Assembly: GCA_036501485.1 (NCBI GenBank)
Contig: DASYAG010000111.1
Location: forward strand, 1 to 64,000
Length of the DNA: 64,000 bases
Origin: PALSA-607 sp036501485
GTDB taxonomy: Bacteria > Actinomycetota > Actinomycetes > Acidothermales > Acidothermaceae
Direction of reading: 5' to 3'
The position numbers and the translations under genes are program-made. The notes under the pieces are model-generated. The model saw nothing but the letters and a program-made list of their open reading frames with translations. It searched no databases and was not told where the DNA came from. Positions 43,940-53,299 of this stretch are shown here, in pieces. How positions within the stretch are numbered: position 1 is the stretch's first letter; every line of letters starts with the position of its first letter.

Positions 43940-45169
43940 CTAGGTGAATTCGAGGCGGTAGCCACGCGAGCGGAGCATCTCCACGACCTCATCCGAGTGC
44001 GTCGGGCCTCGAGTCTCGACCTGTAGCGCAACCGCGACCTCATCGAGGCGCAGCGTCGGCGCAGTGCGCTGGTGCACCACATCAAGCACGTTGCCACCCG
44101 CGACTGCGAGCGTCTGTAGCAAGGCCGCGAGCGCGCCCGGTCGATCGCTGATCGTGACCTGGAACGACAAGTAGCGCCCCGCGGCCGCGAGTCCGTGACG
44201 CAGCACGCCCATCAGCAACACCGGGTCGACGTTGCCGCCCGACAAGACGGCAACAACCGGCGGTTCGAACGTCTCAGGAGCGTCGATGATCGCGGCAACG
44301 GCTGCGACTCCAGCCGGTTCGACGACCAGCTTGGCGCGCTCGAGACAGAACAGCAGCGCCCTCGACAGTGAATCCTCCGACACCGTCACCACTCGATCGA
44401 CGTAGTCACGGACCAGTTCGAACGTCAACTCACCGGGACATCCGACGGCGATGCCGTCAGCGATCGTCGACATGCTGGCGAGCCTGGTCGGCGTCCCGGC
44501 TTCAAGTGAACCGGGGAACGCGGCCGCACCTTGGGCTTGCACGGCGACCACTTTGATGTCGGGCCGCAGCGCTTTGACGACCACTGCGAGACCTGCTGTC
44601 AACCCGCCTCCCCCGGTGCTGACGACGATGGTCCGCGCATCGGGGCATTGCTCGAGGATCTCAAGCCCGACAGTTGCCTGGCCCGCCACGATGTCGGGGT
44701 TATCGAACGGGTGAATCAACACCGCGCCCGTGGTGGCCGCAAAGGAGATGGCCTCCGCCAACGCCTCATCAAGGGTGTGGCCGAAGAACCGCACATCGGC
44801 GCCGTACTTGCGAGTTGCCTCGACCTTCGGCAGCGGAGCCCCTTCGGGCATGAACACCGTCGACTTGGCGCCAAGGAGTGAGGAGGCGAGCGCAACCCCC
44901 TGCGCATGATTGCCGGCACTCGCCGCGACGACGCCGCGCGCCCTCTCGTCGTCGCTCAATCGTGCAATACGAACGTAGGCGCCGCGAATCTTGAACGATC
45001 CGGCGCGTTGCAAGTTTTCGCATTTCAACCGAACGTCGCCGCCGACCAACTCGGCAAGCGCCCGCGAGGATTCGATCGGCGTGCGACGCGCGACTCCCGC
45101 GAGGAGAACCGCAGCCGCGCGCGCGTCGGCCAGCCACTCTTGCGGGTCACGCGGGACGGCGGAGGCCAT
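43940..45169 (-). CDS. ilvA: threonine dehydratase (threonine ammonia-lyase)
   Basis: A 409-residue PLP enzyme converting threonine to 2-oxobutyrate and ammonia. The PLP lysine is K60 in RAGSFKIRGAY; SAGNHAQGVAL near 90 and the phosphate-binding STGGGGLTAG near 190 complete the fold-type II active site. A single C-terminal ACT-like domain (about 328-405, VTISDRPGALAALLQ) is present instead of the two regulatory domains of Escherichia coli IlvA; this form is common in actinobacteria and may be biosynthetic or catabolic. ATG at 45169. It diverges from the alpha/beta hydrolase gene. Confidence 0.93.
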   Translation of the reverse strand: MASAVPRDPQEWLADARAAAVLLAGVARRTPIESSRALAELVGGDVRLKCENLQRAGSFKIRGAYVRIARLSDDERARGVVAASAGNHAQGVALASSLLGAKSTVFMPEGAPLPKVEATRKYGADVRFFGHTLDEALAEAISFAATTGAVLIHPFDNPDIVAGQATVGLEILEQCPDARTIVVSTGGGGLTAGLAVVVKALRPDIKVVAVQAQGAAAFPGSLEAGTPTRLASMSTIADGIAVGCPGELTFELVRDYVDRVVTVSEDSLSRALLFCLERAKLVVEPAGVAAVAAIIDAPETFEPPVVAVLSGGNVDPVLLMGVLRHGLAAAGRYLSFQVTISDRPGALAALLQTLAVAGGNVLDVVHQRTAPTLRLDEVAVALQVETRGPTHSDEVVEMLRSRGYRLEFT

Positions 45170-45254
45170 GCCCGAAGTCTCGCACCGTCGGCGCCAATAA
45201 AGATTCGCCCACCCGAGTCGGTTTCGGTACGCCTATCCGGTGCAGGATGAACGA

Positions 45255-46139
45255 ATGCGCACCCAACTCGCCCCGGGCACGGCTGACCACGTCGTCGAAG
45301 GCATCCGGATCCGGGTCACGACCTACGGCGGACCAGGCGACGGCCTCGACAACTCACCGGCGGTCCTGCTGCTGCATGGCTTCCCGACGTCGTCGCAACT
45401 GTGGCGCCAGGTCGGGCCCGAGATGTGTGCCGGCACCGACGACGACCTCTTCGTGCTGGCACCTGACCTCGTACAACTTGGCGAGTCAGAGCGGACCGGC
45501 GCGCGCATCGACCTCGCGACGCAGGCCCGGCTGCTACTCGGCATGCTCGACGCGCACGACGTCGACAGGGTCATCGTCGCCGGCCACGGACTCGGCGGCG
45601 CTGTCGCCGTCCACCTTGCTGCACTCGACGCGAGCCGGGTCGCCGGCCTTGCGTTGCTCGACTCGCCACTTCACGGCGACGCATGGCCAGTCGCTGGTGC
45701 ATTGCCGATGCTGATTCCGGGCGTGCGCGCTATTTGCGGACGCGCACTCCCCGTCGTCCCGTGGCTTGCCGAACGAGTACTCGCGACGTTGGTCGGCAGT
45801 GGCAGCGATGCGGCGGGCGTGCGACCGCTCGACCGTTACGTCGAGGAGTTGCGCAAGCCGGGTGCCGCTCGCGGACTCGTGCATTTCGCGACCGCGGTTG
45901 ACCCGGTCGCGATCGAAGCTGCGTGGCACGTCGTCCGTGCGTCGCCACCACCGACGCTCATCATGTGGGGCGCCGACGATCGAGTGCACAACATCACCTA
46001 CGGACGCCGGGTGGCGGGCGAAATTCCTACCGCCGCGTGGGTGCCGGTGGCCGGCGCAGGACACCTGCTTCCTGAAGAACGGCCGGAACGTGTTGCCGAA
46101 GAACTTGTTGCATTTCACGCCGAGATCGCCGGCGACTAA
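45255..46139 (+). CDS. alpha/beta-hydrolase-fold protein lacking the nucleophile
   Basis: A 294-residue alpha/beta hydrolase resembling epoxide hydrolases and haloalkane dehalogenases: HGFPTSSQLWRQVGPEM near residues 41-57 (oxyanion loop) and LAPDLVQLGESE near 68. The nucleophile elbow reads VAGHGLGGA, so the position normally Ser or Asp (residue 112) is glycine. The acid (MWGADDRV) and histidine (GAGHLLPEERPERV) appear intact. Unless the nucleophile is supplied elsewhere, it is probably not a standard hydrolase. ATG at 45255 with AGGA upstream; GTG at 45240 is possible. The next gene follows 36 bases later on the same strand. Confidence 0.78.
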   Translation: MRTQLAPGTADHVVEGIRIRVTTYGGPGDGLDNSPAVLLLHGFPTSSQLWRQVGPEMCAGTDDDLFVLAPDLVQLGESERTGARIDLATQARLLLGMLDAHDVDRVIVAGHGLGGAVAVHLAALDASRVAGLALLDSPLHGDAWPVAGALPMLIPGVRAICGRALPVVPWLAERVLATLVGSGSDAAGVRPLDRYVEELRKPGAARGLVHFATAVDPVAIEAAWHVVRASPPPTLIMWGADDRVHNITYGRRVAGEIPTAAWVPVAGAGHLLPEERPERVAEELVAFHAEIAGD

Positions 46140-46175
46140 CCGTTTCTCTGACGCTGCGGAAACAGGAGACAGAGC

Positions 46176-46532
46176 GTGACTGACGAAGACCCGATCTCTT
46201 ACATGGCGCTGCAGCCTGGCATCGAGGTGTACACCGTCGACGGCACGGCGATCGGCACGGTCGAGCACGTGTTACAGGTGCCAGATCTTGATCTGTTCGA
46301 CGGCATCGTGGTCGCGGTGCCACGCGGCATTCGCTTCATCGACCGCGACAGCATCACGACGATGACGACGTCGCGGGTAAATACGAGCCTGACCGTTTCC
46401 GACGCAGCGCAGTTGCCCGAGCCCGAAGGCAGCCCCGTCTTTCACGTCAACTCACTGCAGGACGTCGGGCCAGACCTGACAGATCGCCTCGGGCGGATGT
46501 TCCGGCGCAGGCACTGGATCAAAGACGAGTAG
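46176..46532 (+). CDS. small conserved protein, PRC-barrel-like
   Basis: A 118-residue protein starting at GTG 46176 after ACAGGAGACAGAGC. The sequence MALQPGIEVYTVDGTAIGTVEHVLQVPDLDLFDGIVV resembles the PRC-barrel beta fold (ranges of G-x-x-V-x-x-x-DG-x-x-IG-x-V), which appears in photosynthetic reaction centre H subunits, RimM and many small stress proteins. A basic C-terminal tail (RLGRMFRRRHWIKDE) follows. It probably binds protein or RNA; no clear function. It may be co-transcribed with the hydrolase gene. Confidence 0.65.
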   Translation: MTDEDPISYMALQPGIEVYTVDGTAIGTVEHVLQVPDLDLFDGIVVAVPRGIRFIDRDSITTMTTSRVNTSLTVSDAAQLPEPEGSPVFHVNSLQDVGPDLTDRLGRMFRRRHWIKDE

Positions 46533-46547
46533 CGCGAGCGACCGGCA

Positions 46548-47360
46548 CTAGTTCTTCGGCGACTTCGCCACCGGCAGAGAACTCGCGAAGGTCGTCGGAT
46601 AAGCCGGGTCATGGAACAGCTTCGCTGTCAGCACCCGACGCTTTGGCCATAAGCCGAAGGCTGCTACGGCAAGGGCCCCGCCCGCGATCGGACCGACCAC
46701 GTAGATCCAGTACGGCTGCAGTCGCGGCACGAGCAGCGCAGGCCCGAAACTGCGCGCCGGATTGAGGCTGGTTCCGGTGAACGGTGCGCCTTGCCACACC
46801 AGCGCAGCAATGAGCGGCCACAAGACAAGCGGCGTCCACCGCGCATGCGAGCCGCTGGTCATCAGCAGGATCACCAGGATGAGCACGCCCGTCATCGCCG
46901 CTTCGACCCCGGCGGCCTCGATGCCATTGAGCCCTCGACCTGGCGCCGTTGCGCCAAGGTGAACGGCGGTGCCCTGCGATCCCCACAGCAATGCCACCAC
47001 CGCAGTGCCGGCAATCGCGCCGACCAGTTGACTCACGATGTAGCCGACAACGTCGTGCGGATGCACCTTTCCCTGCGTCCAGAAGGCGAGTGTCACGACC
47101 GGGTTCAGATGTGCTCCGCTGCGGCGGCCTAGCGGACTGATGGCGAGCAGGCTGCCGGTGCCAGCGAACAGGAGCCCGGTGATCAACAGTCGCGGGGAGG
47201 TGCCGAGATGGCGCAACGGAGAGTTCGGACCGAAGTCGAAGCACACCGCAGACAGTCCGCCGATCAGCAACAACGCGGTTGCCGCAGCCTCGCACGCCCA
47301 TTCGATGGGATGGACACCGCCGCGCGCAGCTTGCGTGGAGACCGTGCGAGTGCCTGTCAA
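46548..47360 (-). CDS. aquaporin / MIP-family channel
   Basis: A 270-residue MIP channel with six membrane helices. The two pore motifs are NPV at 86-88 (SGAHLNPVVTLAFW) and NPA at 200-202 (GTSLNPARSFGPALL); the first is the NPV variant rather than NPA. Spacing and the ARSFGPAL segment indicate a water or small-solute channel. The frame opens with TTG at 47360 after AGGCAG, and no better start is visible, so the exact N-terminus is uncertain. It lies 24 bases after the PHP-domain gene stop on the same strand, possibly co-transcribed. Confidence 0.88.
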   Translation of the reverse strand: MTGTRTVSTQAARGGVHPIEWACEAAATALLLIGGLSAVCFDFGPNSPLRHLGTSPRLLITGLLFAGTGSLLAISPLGRRSGAHLNPVVTLAFWTQGKVHPHDVVGYIVSQLVGAIAGTAVVALLWGSQGTAVHLGATAPGRGLNGIEAAGVEAAMTGVLILVILLMTSGSHARWTPLVLWPLIAALVWQGAPFTGTSLNPARSFGPALLVPRLQPYWIYVVGPIAGGALAVAAFGLWPKRRVLTAKLFHDPAYPTTFASSLPVAKSPKN

Positions 47361-47384
47361 CGACTGCCTATCAAGGGGTGCCCG

Positions 47385-48449
47385 TCAGCTGCGGCTGCCC
47401 GCCCAAGAGAGCAACTCGTCGGCGTCCATCGTATTGACCACCGTCGCCGCCTCGACGCCGCATTCTTCGGCCCGCGCGCAACCGTAGATCTGCCAGTCGA
47501 GTTGCCCGGGCGCGTGCGCGTCGGTGTCGATGGAGAAGCGGCAACCGATCTCAACCGCGAGCGTCAACAACCGTCGGGGCGGATCGAGTCGTTCCGGTCG
47601 GCTATTGATCTCGACCGCCACATCGTGTTCTTTGCAGGCCGTGAATACTCGTTCGGCGTCGAACTGTGACTCGGGCCGCGACTTCCCGCCGTCGCGCCCT
47701 ATGAGCAACCGACCCGTCGCATGCCCGAGCACATCGACAAGCGGATTGCGGACGGCGGCGACCATCCGTCGCGTCATCGAAATGCGGTCCATTTTCAGTT
47801 TCGAGTGCACGCTCGCGACCACGATGTCGAGTTGGTCGAGCAACTCGGGATCCTGATCAAGCGTTCCGTCGTCGAGGATGTCGCACTCGATGCCGGTCAG
47901 GATCCGAAAGGGCGCAAGCTTCTCGTTCAGTTCGGCAACGATGCGTAGCTGGTCGAGCAGTCGCTCGACCGTGAGCCCGTTGGCCACCGTAAGCCGCGGC
48001 GAGTGGTCGGTCAGCGCGACGTAGCTGTGCGGGCCGCTCGCCAAATCCCTTGCTGCTAAAGCCATTTCCTCGATCGGACTGCCGCCGTCACTCCAGTCAG
48101 AGTGCGTGTGCAGGTCGCCTTTCAGTGCCGCGCGCAACGTCTCGCCGCCTTCGACGAGCGGCTCGTCGCCCGCGGGTAGCAGCTTGGCGAGGTACTCCGG
48201 CACGATGCCTGCAAGCGCTTCGCGGGCAACGGTCGCAGTCACGGCTCCGACACCTGCAAGCTGCGTCAGCGTGCCTTGCCTCGCGCGTTGTTCCAGCTCG
48301 CCTTCAGGCAACGCTTCGAGGACGGCGGCGGCGGTACGAAACGCCTTGACGCGATAGGTCGGTTCACGCGCGCGCTCGAGCAGGAACGCGATCTGCTTCA
48401 GCGCGTCGATCGGACCTATTACATCGCCTGGGTCTGGGGCGGTCGCCAT
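47385..48449 (-). CDS. PHP-domain protein with helix-hairpin-helix part (PolX-like C-terminal half)
   Basis: A 354-residue protein: residues 1-85 contain a Pol beta-like helical/HhH segment (LLERAREPTYRVKAFRTAA, TLTQLAGVGAVTATVA), and residues about 110-330 are the PHP phosphoesterase with GDLHTHSDWSDG (H114, H116), ALTDHSPR, GIECDILDDG, ASVHSKLKM, GHATGR and NSRPERLDPP, the metal motifs of PolX PHP domains. The nucleotidyltransferase palm of PolX is absent, so this looks like a stand-alone PHP-HhH nuclease/phosphatase possibly acting on DNA ends (inference). ATG at 48449; the FIST gene stops five bases upstream. Confidence 0.85.
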   Translation of the reverse strand: MATAPDPGDVIGPIDALKQIAFLLERAREPTYRVKAFRTAAAVLEALPEGELEQRARQGTLTQLAGVGAVTATVAREALAGIVPEYLAKLLPAGDEPLVEGGETLRAALKGDLHTHSDWSDGGSPIEEMALAARDLASGPHSYVALTDHSPRLTVANGLTVERLLDQLRIVAELNEKLAPFRILTGIECDILDDGTLDQDPELLDQLDIVVASVHSKLKMDRISMTRRMVAAVRNPLVDVLGHATGRLLIGRDGGKSRPESQFDAERVFTACKEHDVAVEINSRPERLDPPRRLLTLAVEIGCRFSIDTDAHAPGQLDWQIYGCARAEECGVEAATVVNTMDADELLSWAGSRS

Positions 48450-48453
48450 CGAC

Positions 48454-49656
48454 CTATCGTGGCACGGCGTTGTCGTGGTCGATGTGGCCGGCGGGTCTCG
48501 GCTGGCCGAACACGAGAACCGACGCGGAAAACCCGTGCAGGTGGTTGCGGTTGCCGACCGGTCCGATCTCACCGGACGCGAAGAATCCGGCGATACCTGA
48601 AGTCGCGAGACCTTGCCGAAGCGCGAGAACGTCGTGGTCAGCTGACGTGAACAGATTCGAGCCGCGGCCGTTGCAGGAGAACAGCAGCGCGCCCTCGACG
48701 TTGCTGAACTCGTGCTTCAGCTGCATCAACATCGCCCGCAAATCGTCGTCCGCCGAAGCAGCGTCACGGACCTGGAAGCGCACAGTGCGGCCGACCGGCA
48801 CGATGTCGCCGATCGCGATCGCGCCGCGCGCCTTGTCGATGCCGAGGATGCCGCGGACCAGGAAGTCGCCGCGCTCGTGCTCCTCGACGTACTCGTCCAT
48901 CGCGATGCCGATCTGCAGGCCGCCGCTGGCGAGCGCCTGGTCGATCGACGACAGAGAACCGATCACCTGCTCGAGTTTTTGGATCGCCGGGATACCCGCG
49001 AGCTCGAACAGCAGGTTGCCCTCCGCCGCGGTCACGGTCATCGCCGGACCCACCGGCCGACAGCCCTGGCTGACCATCGCCTGCGCCCCGACCGGACCGC
49101 CGAGCACCACACCGACTGCACCGCGGTCGACGACTCGACCGTCGATCAGCAGGCGGGTCGAGCCGGGGCCTTTGGTGCCGGTCGCCAATCCGCCGACCAG
49201 TGGCAGCGCGAGAGCGTTGTTCGCTTGCTCGACGAAACCGTCGGCCGGAAAGCTGTAGGGGTCAGCGACGACGACAGCGACCTCGTCGGCGTCCTCGCTC
49301 TCAGGGAGGCCAAGGATCGCCATGCCGCCCTCGGTGCGGATCACTTCAAGATGAAAAGCCCTCACCCGGACGCCGGGGAGCACCGCCGCCCACACGCTGA
49401 CCGCGCTGGTCGCTTCGACCCCCTGAGCGGCGCCGATGACGCCGGACGCGCTGCAGCCGATCACGGTCCGCGCGCGCAGGACGCTGGCCGCCCGCTGAAG
49501 GGCCTCGCCGATCTGGTCGGGCTCGGATCCGGAGACAAACACGCAGGCCAGGTCGGGGCTCAGGCCGCCCAGCGGACCTCGCGCAGCGATCGCAGCAGTC
49601 TCCGCGGCGCGCACAAGATCAGCGTCGACCGCCAGACCGTCCCCAAAACGCGCCAC
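48454..49656 (-). CDS. FIST-domain sensory protein
   Basis: A 400-residue protein with the FIST N and C domains, predicted ligand-binding (amino-acid-like) modules. Visible landmarks: LGGLSPDLACVFVSGSEPDQIGE, RTVIGCSASGVIGAAQGVE near residue 70, PLVGGLATGTKGPGSTRL near 155, SQGCRPVGPAMTVTAAEGN near 200, and FSCNGRGSNLFTSADHD with FFASGEIGPVGNRNHLHGF near the end, all typical of the family. There is no attached kinase or receptor domain, so its output is unclear. GTG at 49656 is used; upstream frame is overlapped by the divergent AAA+ gene. It runs directly into the PHP gene (four bases), suggesting co-transcription. Confidence 0.85.
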   Translation of the reverse strand: MARFGDGLAVDADLVRAAETAAIAARGPLGGLSPDLACVFVSGSEPDQIGEALQRAASVLRARTVIGCSASGVIGAAQGVEATSAVSVWAAVLPGVRVRAFHLEVIRTEGGMAILGLPESEDADEVAVVVADPYSFPADGFVEQANNALALPLVGGLATGTKGPGSTRLLIDGRVVDRGAVGVVLGGPVGAQAMVSQGCRPVGPAMTVTAAEGNLLFELAGIPAIQKLEQVIGSLSSIDQALASGGLQIGIAMDEYVEEHERGDFLVRGILGIDKARGAIAIGDIVPVGRTVRFQVRDAASADDDLRAMLMQLKHEFSNVEGALLFSCNGRGSNLFTSADHDVLALRQGLATSGIAGFFASGEIGPVGNRNHLHGFSASVLVFGQPRPAGHIDHDNAVPR

Positions 49657-49865
49657 TGTGTCCCGTTCTTCTCGTAGAGGCCCGAACCTCCGCTGCCTAT
49701 CGTCCCGGTTCGGGACACGTCTGTCAGGCCGTTGCGTCGCGCATCCGGGTGACGCTCGGTCCGCAGTCACGCGGCGCCGCACAGTAACCGCCGGCCCGCG
49801 GCGCTGGCCCGTAGGCGCTGGACCTCGCAACGCATCGGACACTAAGGCGACGTAGGGTCGAATGC

Positions 49866-51272
49866 GTGCCCCAGACTCCACAGACCCCCCAGCCTTTGAT
49901 CACTACGCTCGGCGCGCTTCGTGCCTCGGGCCATGTACAGAAACCCGTCAAGATCGAGATCCGGAACAACCTGCTCGCTCGCCTGAAGTCGGGCGAGCCG
50001 CGGTTTCCCGGCATCGTCGGATTCGACGAGACCGTGCTGCCGCACGTCGAGCGGGCGCTGCTCGCCGGCCATGATTTCGTGCTGCTCGGCGAGCGCGGCC
50101 AAGGCAAGACGCGGTTGATCCGGACCATTAGCGGCCTGCTCGACGAGTGGACGCCGGTCGTCGACGGCTGCGAGATCAACGACCACCCATACGCGCCGGT
50201 GTGCACGCGCTGCCGCCGCCTCGCGGATGAGCTCGGCGATGACCTGCCGGTCGACTGGTTGAACCGCGACCAGCGGTACGGCGAGAAGCTCGCGACTCCG
50301 GACACCAGCGTCGGCGACCTCATCGGCGACGTCGACCCGATCAAGGTCGCTGAGGGCCGCACCCTCGGCGACCCCGAGACGGTGCACAACGGGCTCGTGC
50401 CGCGCTTCAACCGCGGCATCTTTTCAGTCAACGAGCTGCCCGACCTCGCCGAGCGCATCCAGGTGTCGCTGCTCAACGTGCTTGAAGAGCGCGATGTGCA
50501 GATCCGTGGATATGCACTGCGGCTGCCCCTCGACGTCCTGCTCATCGCGAGTGCGAACCCCGAGGACTACACCAACCGAGGCCGCATCATCACGCCGCTG
50601 AAAGACCGGTTCGGCGCCGAGGTACGCACGCACTACCCGTTGCGCCTCACCGACGAGGTCGACCTCATCTCGCAAGAGGCCGACCTGTCTGCCGAGGTGC
50701 CCGGTTACTTGCTCGAAGTCGTTGCCCGTTTCACTCGCTTGGTGCGTGAGTCGACCGCGGTCGACCAGCGCTCCGGCGTGTCCGCACGATTCGCCGTTGC
50801 TGGCGCAGAAACCGTTGCTGCGTCGGCACTTCGACGGGCTGCTTTGACAGGCGAGGCGGACGCCGTGGCGCGAGTCTGCGACCTGCCCGGCATCGTCGAT
50901 TCGCTTCAGGGCAAGGTCGAGGTCGAGGTCAGCGAGGAAGGTCGCGAACGCGACGTTCTCGTCCACCTGTTGCGGCGCGCGGTGGCCGAGACGTTTCGGG
51001 CTCGGCTCGGAAACGCTGACCTCAGCGGACTTCTTGCGCGCTTCGACGAAGGTGCAACGGTCGAGACCGGCGAGCTCGTGTCGGCCTCGGATCTGCTCAA
51101 GCGGGTCGGCCAAGTGTCGGGTCTTGCGAAGGTGCTCGAGCGGCTCGGCGATGACGGCGGGGAGAACCCCGGCCGCGCTGCAGCCGCGATCGAGTTCGCA
51201 CTCGAGGGCCTGTACTTGACCCGACGGCTGAGCAAGGACGAGGTTCCCGGCCGCACGGTGTACGGCGGATGA
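49866..51272 (+). CDS. MoxR/Mg-chelatase-like AAA+ ATPase
   Basis: A 468-residue AAA+ ATPase with Walker A GERGQGKT at residues 75-82 and Walker B-like GIFSVNELPDLAERIQ near 178-193, plus LIASANPEDYTNRGRIITPLKDRF with the sensor 1 and arginine finger. A Cys motif (C102, C113, C116 in a CEINDHPYAPVCTRC segment) is inserted after the first strand and could bind zinc. The mycobacterial pair Rv0958/Rv0959 has the same arrangement with a VWA protein. Such AAA-VWA pairs act as chaperones that assemble or remodel cofactor-containing proteins. GTG at 49866. The VWA gene starts 16 bases downstream. Confidence 0.86.
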   Translation: MPQTPQTPQPLITTLGALRASGHVQKPVKIEIRNNLLARLKSGEPRFPGIVGFDETVLPHVERALLAGHDFVLLGERGQGKTRLIRTISGLLDEWTPVVDGCEINDHPYAPVCTRCRRLADELGDDLPVDWLNRDQRYGEKLATPDTSVGDLIGDVDPIKVAEGRTLGDPETVHNGLVPRFNRGIFSVNELPDLAERIQVSLLNVLEERDVQIRGYALRLPLDVLLIASANPEDYTNRGRIITPLKDRFGAEVRTHYPLRLTDEVDLISQEADLSAEVPGYLLEVVARFTRLVRESTAVDQRSGVSARFAVAGAETVAASALRRAALTGEADAVARVCDLPGIVDSLQGKVEVEVSEEGRERDVLVHLLRRAVAETFRARLGNADLSGLLARFDEGATVETGELVSASDLLKRVGQVSGLAKVLERLGDDGGENPGRAAAAIEFALEGLYLTRRLSKDEVPGRTVYGG

Positions 51273-51288
51273 GCTCGATGGGTCCCCG

Positions 51289-53283
51289 TTGAGCTCGCCG
51301 GCATTTCGGTACGGGCCGTTCCACGAAGGTCCTGACCCGCTCGCCCCCCCGTACGACATCGCCCAGGCACTCGACGAGCTCGGCGACGCCGTGCTCGACG
51401 GCGCCAGCACGTCTGATGCGTTGCGCGATCTGCTGCGCCAGGGTGCGCCGGGACTTCGCGGTCTCGAGGACATGCTGCGGCGGGTGCGTGAGCAGCGCCG
51501 TGCGATGCGAAACAAGGGTCGCCTCGACGGCACTCTCGAGCAAGCGCGTGCATTGCTCGACAAGGCGGTCGGGCAGGAACGGGCAGCGCTTTTTCCCGAT
51601 CCGTCGGACGACGCGCGGCTGCGTGAAACCGAGCTCGACACGTTGCCGTCAGACCCCGCGCGGGCCATTCGAGCGCTCTCTGAATACGAGTGGCGATCCG
51701 ACGAAGCGCGCGCGACGTATGAAGAACTGAAGGACCTGCTTCGCCAGGAAGTGCTCGACACACAGTTCCGCGGCATGAAGCAAGCGATGCAGTCGATGCA
51801 GTCCGGGTCACCTGAATCAGCGGCTGCCATGCAGGCCGTCAAAGACATGATGGCCGACCTCAACGAGATGCTCGCGGCCGATGCGCGCGGCGAGCACACG
51901 CAAGAGGATTTCGATCAGTTCATGGAGAAGCACGGCCAGTTTTTCCCTGACCAGCCAGCAAATCTCGAGGAACTCGTCGACTCACTCGCGCGCCGCGCGG
52001 CCGCGATGGAACGCATGCTCGCGTCGATGACCCCCGAGCAGCGCGACGAACTTGCAGCGCTGATGGCGCAGTCGATGGAAGACATGGGCCTCGCCTCTGA
52101 GATGTCACGGTTGAACGATGCATTGCGCACCCGTCGTCCCGATCTGGATTGGACCGGACGCACTCGCATGAAGGGCGAGCAGCCGCTCGGCATGTCGGAT
52201 GCGACAACTGCCATCGAGGAGTTGGCCGATCTCGAGGAGCTCGAGTCGACTCTGGGGCAGGAGTACCCAGGCGCCAGCCTCGAAGACGTTGACGAAGAGG
52301 CGATCCGGCGCGCTCTCGGGCGGCAGGCCGTCGACGATCTGCGGCAGTTGCGCGAGGTCGAGCGGGAGCTCGAGCGGCAGGGCTATTTGAAGCGGGACGG
52401 CGGGCGGCTGGAGCTCACCGCGAAAGCGGTCCGCCGACTCGGTGCCACCGCACTACGACGAGTTTTCGCATCGCTATCGGGCAGTACCCGCGGCGATCAC
52501 GATGTGCCCAACGCCGGATCGGCCGGCGAGTTGACCGGCTCGTCGCGGGCGTGGCACTTCGGCGACGAGCAGCCGCTGGACGTCGTGCGCACGGTGTCGA
52601 ACGCGATCTTGCGGTCCGGTCCAGCGACTGTCGATCCGAGCGGAGCTGGTCGCGCGGTGAAATTGCAGGTCGACGACTTCGAGGTGGTCGAGACCGAACG
52701 GCGCACGTCTGCCGCGGTCTGCTTGCTCGTCGACCTGTCGTGGTCGATGACGTTGCGCGGCACCTGGGGAATCGCCAAGTCGACGGCGCTCGCATTGCAC
52801 TCGTTGGTCAGCACCCGATTCCCACAAGACGCCTTACAGGTCATCGGATTTTCCAACTACGCAAGGGTTTTACAGCCCACCGAGCTCGCAGGTCTTGACG
52901 CCGAGATGGTGCAGGGCACCAACCTGCAGCACGCGTTGCTCATCGCCGGACGATTCCTTGACCGCCATCCGGAGCACGAGCCGGTCGTGCTCGTGGTCAC
53001 TGATGGCGAACCCACCGCGCACCTGCTCCCGAGCGGCGACTACGCGTTCGACTGGCCGCCGTCCCCAGAGACGCTTGCCGTCACTCTCGCCGAGGCCGAC
53101 AAAATGACGCGCCGCGGTGCGACACTGAACGTCTTCATGCTCGCGGCTGACCAAGGCCTCGTCGATTTCGTCGACAAGCTGGCCAAGCGCAACGGTGGAC
53201 GCGTCTTCGCGCCGTCCGACGACAAGCTTGGCGACTACGTGGTCAGCGACTACCTGCGGGCACGGCGCGGGCGTCACGGGTAG
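51289..53283 (+). CDS. VWA-domain partner of the MoxR/Mg-chelatase-like ATPase
   Basis: A 664-residue protein. Residues 1-440 are helical, charged and coiled-coil-like (EQRRAMRNKGRLDGTLEQ, ERMLASMTPEQRDELAALM). Residues about 470-660 form a von Willebrand A domain with the MIDAS metal site DLSWS (D482-S486), the conserved TNLQHALLIA threonine near 543 and VVTDGEPTAHL near 570. It should bind the AAA+ ATPase encoded just upstream, delivering it to a target. The start is TTG at 51289; no better codon is available before the first conserved helix. Two-gene operon, 16-base gap. Confidence 0.85.
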   Translation: MSSPAFRYGPFHEGPDPLAPPYDIAQALDELGDAVLDGASTSDALRDLLRQGAPGLRGLEDMLRRVREQRRAMRNKGRLDGTLEQARALLDKAVGQERAALFPDPSDDARLRETELDTLPSDPARAIRALSEYEWRSDEARATYEELKDLLRQEVLDTQFRGMKQAMQSMQSGSPESAAAMQAVKDMMADLNEMLAADARGEHTQEDFDQFMEKHGQFFPDQPANLEELVDSLARRAAAMERMLASMTPEQRDELAALMAQSMEDMGLASEMSRLNDALRTRRPDLDWTGRTRMKGEQPLGMSDATTAIEELADLEELESTLGQEYPGASLEDVDEEAIRRALGRQAVDDLRQLREVERELERQGYLKRDGGRLELTAKAVRRLGATALRRVFASLSGSTRGDHDVPNAGSAGELTGSSRAWHFGDEQPLDVVRTVSNAILRSGPATVDPSGAGRAVKLQVDDFEVVETERRTSAAVCLLVDLSWSMTLRGTWGIAKSTALALHSLVSTRFPQDALQVIGFSNYARVLQPTELAGLDAEMVQGTNLQHALLIAGRFLDRHPEHEPVVLVVTDGEPTAHLLPSGDYAFDWPPSPETLAVTLAEADKMTRRGATLNVFMLAADQGLVDFVDKLAKRNGGRVFAPSDDKLGDYVVSDYLRARRGRHG

Positions 53284-53299
53284 GGCTTGACGGGGTAGC

